DNA of 26,764 nt, taken from contig CAZRNU010000030.1 in the NCBI GenBank assembly GCA_964601515.1, positions 1-26,764 of the forward strand, read 5' to 3'. Shown one piece after another: positions 22,926 through 26,764 of this stretch. The DNA is from PWND01 sp964601515. GTDB taxonomy: Bacteria > Bacteroidota > Bacteroidia > Bacteroidales > UBA7960. Under the pieces are notes generated by a model. That model had not been told where the DNA came from. It did no database searches and worked only from the letters and a program-made list of their open reading frames with translations. The position numbers and the translations under genes are program-made. Numbering within the stretch: position 1 is the first letter of the stretch; each line of letters begins with the position of its first letter.

Positions 22926-24359
22926 TCACTCTATTCCTTCCCACTTTTCTCTTTTTTTTATTAGGTTTTCTCTAATTTCATTCAATTCAGCTAATTCTTC
23001 TTCCTTTCTCCCAATGGCAGCCCTTAAAAGCTGTATATGATTGTTAAGATCCTGAGCAGGATCATCTAGGTTTTCATTCAAGGGGTTCGTCTCCGACTCT
23101 TTAAGATTTTGAATTGAAGAAAGGTCTTTTTCTATTTCCTTTTTTACAGCTTCAATTTTTAAATCAACGTCTGATATTTGATAATTAACATGCAGTTCAA
23201 TTTTATCTTTTTTGGCAGCATAGTATTCATCTTGTCTTTTGTGCAATGACTCGAATGCAGATTGTAGTTTAGTATATAAAGCTTGTCTTTCATCTGCATT
23301 CATTTTTATGCCTTTAAACTCAGATTGAACTCTGATAAGATGTTCTTTCGTTTTTTTAAACTCCATTGATGTACGTGCTCTTTCTAAAGCAGCTTCAACT
23401 ATTGGTTTAAGCCTGTTAAAATTATCAATTGCTTCCTTATTTTTGTTATTGAAAAAGTCATTCTGCCTTTGTTTTATCGTTTCAAAAGCCGTTTGAAGTT
23501 TTGAATAAAGCCTTTCTCTATCTTCATTCATCAACTTATAATCTCTGAAAGATTGTTGATATTCCTTCAGTTTTTCGAATCCTTCTTTGAAATTATCTGT
23601 GCTATTTGCTATTTCTATTGCCTGGTTAATAAGAGCTTCAACCTTTGTTACATTATCTTTGGCACTGTGTTCGTATGCAGATTTTTCTTCGTCCTTTCTA
23701 ATCTTTAAAACAGTAAATCCTTCCTGAAGCTTTGCCATAAGCTGATTTCTTACTTCATAGCTTAAATTACTTTCTCTAACTTTTTGTTGATTCAGCATTA
23801 ATTCTTCCCAAAGTTCCTGCAGATTATTGCCGGTTTCTGTTTTTGTAACTAATGCATCAATTTCAGGGAGAAGATTGCCTTTTATTTCAATAGATTTTTT
23901 TTCAATCTTATGTTTTTTTTGGTCTTTTTTTTCTTTTATAATGTCGAATGCTTGTTGAAGCTGAGAATAAAGAGATTCCCTTACTTCTTTTATCATTTTT
24001 ATTCCTTTAAATTCTTGTTGAATTTGAATACAAAAGTTCCATACATCATTAAGTTCATCATCTGAGGCGTATTTTGTCTGTATTAAAGCTTCATTAATTT
24101 TTGGAGCAAGCTGATGAAAGTTTTTCTCTGATTCTGCTTCAAATTCAGATTTTTCTTTATCAAATAGATAGTTTACTTTTTCAAATGCTTCGTCAAAAAT
24201 CGCATTAACCTCTTTTTTCTGATCGAATGATAAATCAGCAGAATGTGTAGTTCCTCTTAATTGAATAAGAATGCTTTTGTTGTCTTTAAAATTACTCGAA
24301 TTAGTATTTTTTAAAATAGATGTTAGTTTATCCTTTAGTGATATGTAGTTTTCACTCAT
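22926..24359 (-). CDS. Helical protein of exact 77-residue repeats (DUF349-like)
   Basis: A 477-residue, highly charged, mostly helical protein with no signal peptide or membrane segment. The pattern LQxAF followed by KxRQ or similar recurs with its leucine at residues 134, 211, 288 and 365, a period of exactly 77. A weaker first copy lies near residue 55. Each unit also has a preceding FKGIKM or FRDYKLM segment before a charged helix. This looks like the repeated helical domain of DUF349 proteins, but the match is divergent. The last 90 residues are a separate coiled coil with an acidic linker. Function is unknown; scaffolding or nucleic-acid binding is possible. A TATCTTTG -7 box lies upstream. 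Confidence 0.85.
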   Translation of the reverse strand: MSENYISLKDKLTSILKNTNSSNFKDNKSILIQLRGTTHSADLSFDQKKEVNAIFDEAFEKVNYLFDKEKSEFEAESEKNFHQLAPKINEALIQTKYASDDELNDVWNFCIQIQQEFKGIKMIKEVRESLYSQLQQAFDIIKEKKDQKKHKIEKKSIEIKGNLLPEIDALVTKTETGNNLQELWEELMLNQQKVRESNLSYEVRNQLMAKLQEGFTVLKIRKDEEKSAYEHSAKDNVTKVEALINQAIEIANSTDNFKEGFEKLKEYQQSFRDYKLMNEDRERLYSKLQTAFETIKQRQNDFFNNKNKEAIDNFNRLKPIVEAALERARTSMEFKKTKEHLIRVQSEFKGIKMNADERQALYTKLQSAFESLHKRQDEYYAAKKDKIELHVNYQISDVDLKIEAVKKEIEKDLSSIQNLKESETNPLNENLDDPAQDLNNHIQLLRAAIGRKEEELAELNEIRENLIKKREKWEGIE

Positions 24360-24375
24360 AATTTTAGAATTTTGT

Positions 24376-24383
24376 CAAAGATA
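24376..24383 (-). promoter_or_regulatory. Probable -7 element for the 77-residue repeat gene
   Basis: The minus strand reads TATCTTTG, a match to TAnnTTTG identical to that of rpmG, 17 bases before the ATG at 24359. No -33 TTTG at the right spacing. Confidence 0.45.
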
Positions 24384-24453
24384 ATAAAAATGGTTGTTAG
24401 GCGCGATAGCAGTTTTTTTCCCAAAAAGCAAACATTTTCGATTTACATATTGA

Positions 24454-24461
24454 TAATTTTG
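24454..24461 (+). promoter_or_regulatory. Probable -7 element for the hpt-adk-obgE operon
   Basis: TAATTTTG matches TAnnTTTG and lies 53 bases before the hpt ATG. The -33 position has no TTTG. Confidence 0.4.
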
Positions 24462-24514
24462 TAATTTAGCACTTTTATCACAAGTTTAAAAAATGCGCAA
24501 AAACCAATAGAGTA

Positions 24515-25051
24515 ATGCAATCTGTAGAAGTTCACGGTAAGGTATTTAATAAGTCAATTTCAGGTGAGAAAATACTCTCTGTTATTGATGCCATGGCTGC
24601 AAAGTTAAGTGCTGATTATAAAGGGAAAATACCTTTGTTTTTATGTGTATTGAATGGGTCTTTTATGTTTGCAGCCGACCTTTTAAAAAGATACAAAGGT
24701 AATTGCGAAATAAGCTTTATAAAGCTAAGTTCATATTTAGGAACAAAAACGACAGAAGAAGTTAAAACTGTTATTGGGCTGAACGAAGAAATTAAAGGTA
24801 GGCATCTAATAATCCTTGAAGACATCATAGACAGCGGCATTACCATTACACATCTTGTAAAGGATCTTGCACGCTACGAACCCGAATCGCTTAAAGTAGC
24901 TACATTGTTGCTTAAGCCTGATGCATTGCGTACAAATATAAAACCCGATTATGTAGGTATTGAAATTCCCAATGATTTTATTATTGGATATGGTCTCGAC
25001 TATAATGGATTTGCAAGAAATTTACCTGATATCTATAAAATTGCAGAATAA
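24515..25051 (+). CDS. hpt: Hypoxanthine phosphoribosyltransferase
   Basis: Hpt salvages hypoxanthine (and guanine) to IMP (GMP) using PRPP. The 178-residue product has the PRPP-binding loop LEDIIDSGIT at about residues 107-116 and the usual length of bacterial Hpt. It leads the unit hpt-adk-obgE, a common order in Bacteroidota, where purine salvage sits beside adenylate kinase and a ribosome-assembly GTPase. Confidence 0.94.
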   Translation: MQSVEVHGKVFNKSISGEKILSVIDAMAAKLSADYKGKIPLFLCVLNGSFMFAADLLKRYKGNCEISFIKLSSYLGTKTTEEVKTVIGLNEEIKGRHLIILEDIIDSGITITHLVKDLARYEPESLKVATLLLKPDALRTNIKPDYVGIEIPNDFIIGYGLDYNGFARNLPDIYKIAE

Positions 25052-25095
25052 ACATTAATTATATAATTTTTTTCAACACGACAAAAAAATAGTCT

Positions 25096-25689
25096 ATGCT
25101 GAATATTATAATTTTTGGCCCTCCCGGTTCGGGAAAAGGCACTCAATCGGCCCGAATTGTAAAAAAATATAATCTTATACATTTGTCAACAGGAGATATA
25201 TTACGCCACGAAATAATGGAGAAAACGCCAATTGGTTGCGTTGTAAAAGAGTATATCGACAATGGTTTGCTTGTACCCGACGAGGTAGTTCTTAAAATGC
25301 TTTATCATAAAGCTTCAATATATCCTAAAAGTGAAGGGTTTATTTTTGATGGTTTTCCTAGAACTATTTATCAAGCTGAAATGTTGGATAAAATGTTGGA
25401 AAAACATAATCGTCCAATAGATGTTGTTGTATCTGTTGAGGTTCAAGAAGATGAGCTTTTTAAGCGTATGATGGGCAGAGCATTGGACTCCGGTAGGTCA
25501 GACGACAATGAATTTACAATCAAGAAGAGAATAGATGTGTATAAAGAACAGACATATCCTTTAATTGATTTTTATAGGAATCAGGGAAAATTGGTTGCAA
25601 TAAATGGAATGGAATCTGTGGATGTTGTTTTTAATCATATTTCCCAAGCAATAGATTTCTATTTAAATAAAAAAAGTATTCTTCCTTAA
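25096..25689 (+). CDS. adk: Adenylate kinase
   Basis: Adk interconverts AMP, ADP and ATP in the cytoplasm. The 197-residue product has the P-loop GPPGSGKGT at residues 8-16, the AMP-site segment HLSTGDILR, FDGFPRT and a short LID around MGRALDSGRSDDNE without zinc cysteines. It follows hpt by 44 bases and precedes obgE by 26 bases. Confidence 0.97.
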   Translation: MLNIIIFGPPGSGKGTQSARIVKKYNLIHLSTGDILRHEIMEKTPIGCVVKEYIDNGLLVPDEVVLKMLYHKASIYPKSEGFIFDGFPRTIYQAEMLDKMLEKHNRPIDVVVSVEVQEDELFKRMMGRALDSGRSDDNEFTIKKRIDVYKEQTYPLIDFYRNQGKLVAINGMESVDVVFNHISQAIDFYLNKKSILP

Positions 25690-25715
25690 TTAAAAGAGGC
25701 TGTTAAAGCCAAATT

Positions 25716-26702
25716 ATGTCATCTAATTTTGTTGATCATATCAAAGTGTTTTGCCGTTCCGGTAAAGGAGGGGCAGGCTCAACCCATTTGCACAGAGCTA
25801 AGTATATTCCGAAGGGTGGACCTGACGGTGGAGATGGAGGCAGAGGCGGACATGTTATCTTAAAAGGTAACTCCCATCTTTGGACATTGTTGCATTTGAG
25901 GTACACACGACACGTTGCTGCCGAGCCGGGTAAGTCTGGCTCCGGTCAGGAAAAAACCGGTGCTTACGGAAAAGATGTTATTATTGAAGTTCCACTAGGT
26001 ACTGTGGCCAAAGATGCCGACACAGGGGAGTTTCTCGCAGAAATTACCGAACACGAACAGTCGGTAATTATTCTTAAAGGTGGTAGGGGTGGATTGGGTA
26101 ATACTCATTTTAAAACTTCAACAAATCAAACTCCAAGGTATTCTCAACCCGGAGAACCTGGAATTGAGATGAATGTTATTATGGAATTGAAGCTTCTGGC
26201 AGATGTTGGTTTGGTCGGTTTTCCAAATGCCGGAAAATCTACTTTATTGTCTGTTGTTTCAGCCGCTAAGCCTAAAATTGCCGATTATCCTTTTACAACG
26301 CTTGTTCCTAATCTCGGAATGGTTGAATACAGAGACCATAAATCATTTGTAATGGCAGATATACCGGGCATTATTGAAGGTGCACACCTTGGTAAGGGTA
26401 TCGGATTAAGGTTCTTAAGACATATAGAAAGAAATTCGATTCTGCTGTTTATGATTCCTGCAGATTCTGAAAATATAAAAAAGGAATACAAGATTTTACT
26501 TAAAGAACTTGAACTTTATAATCCGGAATTACTTGATAAAAAAAGAGTATTGGCAGTTTCAAAGTGCGATCTCCTTACGGAAGAAGCCCTTAAAAAACTT
26601 TCAAAGAAAGCTCCTGATATTCCAACGGTATTTATTTCATCTCATACTACAATGGGACTTGTGGAGTTGAAAGATTTACTGTGGAAATGCCTAACTGAAT
26701 AA
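25716..26702 (+). CDS. obgE: GTPase ObgE/CgtA
   Basis: Obg is an essential GTPase that works in 50S ribosome assembly and stress control. The 328-residue product has the glycine-rich Obg domain at about residues 3-160 (SGKGGAGSTHLHR, PDGGDGGRGG, GGRGGLGNTHF) and a G domain with GFPNAGKST (G1), DIPGIIEGAHLGKG (G3) and SKCD (G4). It lacks the extra C-terminal domain found in some Gram-positive Obg proteins. The stop is followed after a few bases by a CTTAAC array. Confidence 0.97.
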   Translation: MSSNFVDHIKVFCRSGKGGAGSTHLHRAKYIPKGGPDGGDGGRGGHVILKGNSHLWTLLHLRYTRHVAAEPGKSGSGQEKTGAYGKDVIIEVPLGTVAKDADTGEFLAEITEHEQSVIILKGGRGGLGNTHFKTSTNQTPRYSQPGEPGIEMNVIMELKLLADVGLVGFPNAGKSTLLSVVSAAKPKIADYPFTTLVPNLGMVEYRDHKSFVMADIPGIIEGAHLGKGIGLRFLRHIERNSILLFMIPADSENIKKEYKILLKELELYNPELLDKKRVLAVSKCDLLTEEALKKLSKKAPDIPTVFISSHTTMGLVELKDLLWKCLTE

Positions 26703-26709
26703 CAAATTT

Positions 26710-26764
26710 CTCAACCTTAACCTTAACCTTAACCTTAACCTTAACCTTAACCTTAACCTTAACC
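26710..26764. repeat. CTTAAC hexamer array running off the window end
   Basis: One CTCAAC unit followed by eight CTTAAC units and a partial copy begin 8 bases after the obgE stop and continue to the last base of the window. Its full length is unknown. It is the same unit as the array at 22866-22925. Confidence 0.95.

Overview
The window looks like chromosomal DNA of an AT-rich member of the Bacteroidota, probably a Bacteroidales-type organism. Three things support this. First, the order rpmG, a 51-residue DUF4295 protein, ftsY, rimO, and separately hpt-adk-obgE, is typical of the phylum. Second, several genes have the Bacteroidota promoter TTTG-N19-TAnnTTTG; the copy before rpmG is exact. Third, Shine-Dalgarno sequences are weak or absent. 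No species can be named from sequence alone. No gene-free stretch exceeds about 300 bases, and I saw no tRNA, rRNA, CRISPR array, transposase or phage gene.

Layout. 1-1211: a heptamer repeat running into the 3' end of recF (minus). 1397-3496: a secreted M3 peptidase (plus), closed by a bidirectional terminator. 3554-4710: two minus-strand signalling genes, a stand-alone receiver domain that has lost its active site and a complete NarL-type response regulator. 4880-9989: a tight minus-strand group of five genes (multi-membrane GT-C-like protein broken by a stop codon, YghO-like GNAT protein, UbiA-family membrane protein, phosphatidylserine decarboxylase, short-chain dehydrogenase). It reads as a lipid or envelope operon with no product I can name. 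10178-14496: small-type purL and a convergent M13 lipoprotein peptidase sharing one terminator. 14672-17161: a second heptamer array, a DUF454 membrane protein, and a long sensor-like protein joining a periplasmic YfiR-type domain to a cytoplasmic PP2C/SpoIIE phosphatase. 17163-18797: a small lipoprotein and two thioredoxin-fold exported proteins, separated by a 22-bp tandem repeat that seems to copy the 3' half of a terminator. 18927-22303: ribosomal protein L33, DUF4295, FtsY, RimO and a hemolysin III-type protein. 22365-24359: a YfcE-like phosphodiesterase and a helical protein of exact 77-residue repeats, with a CTTAAC hexamer array filling the gap between them. 24515-26702: hpt, adk and obgE, followed by a second CTTAAC array that runs off the window end.

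Most genes are housekeeping: recombination repair, purine synthesis and salvage, protein targeting, ribosome modification and assembly. The accessory interest lies in the lipid-like operon with its nonsense mutation, the degenerate receiver, the YfiR-SpoIIE fusion, the 77-residue repeat protein and four families of short intergenic repeats. The window ends inside a repeat array and begins just before another, so the ends may be assembly breaks at repeats rather than natural boundaries.
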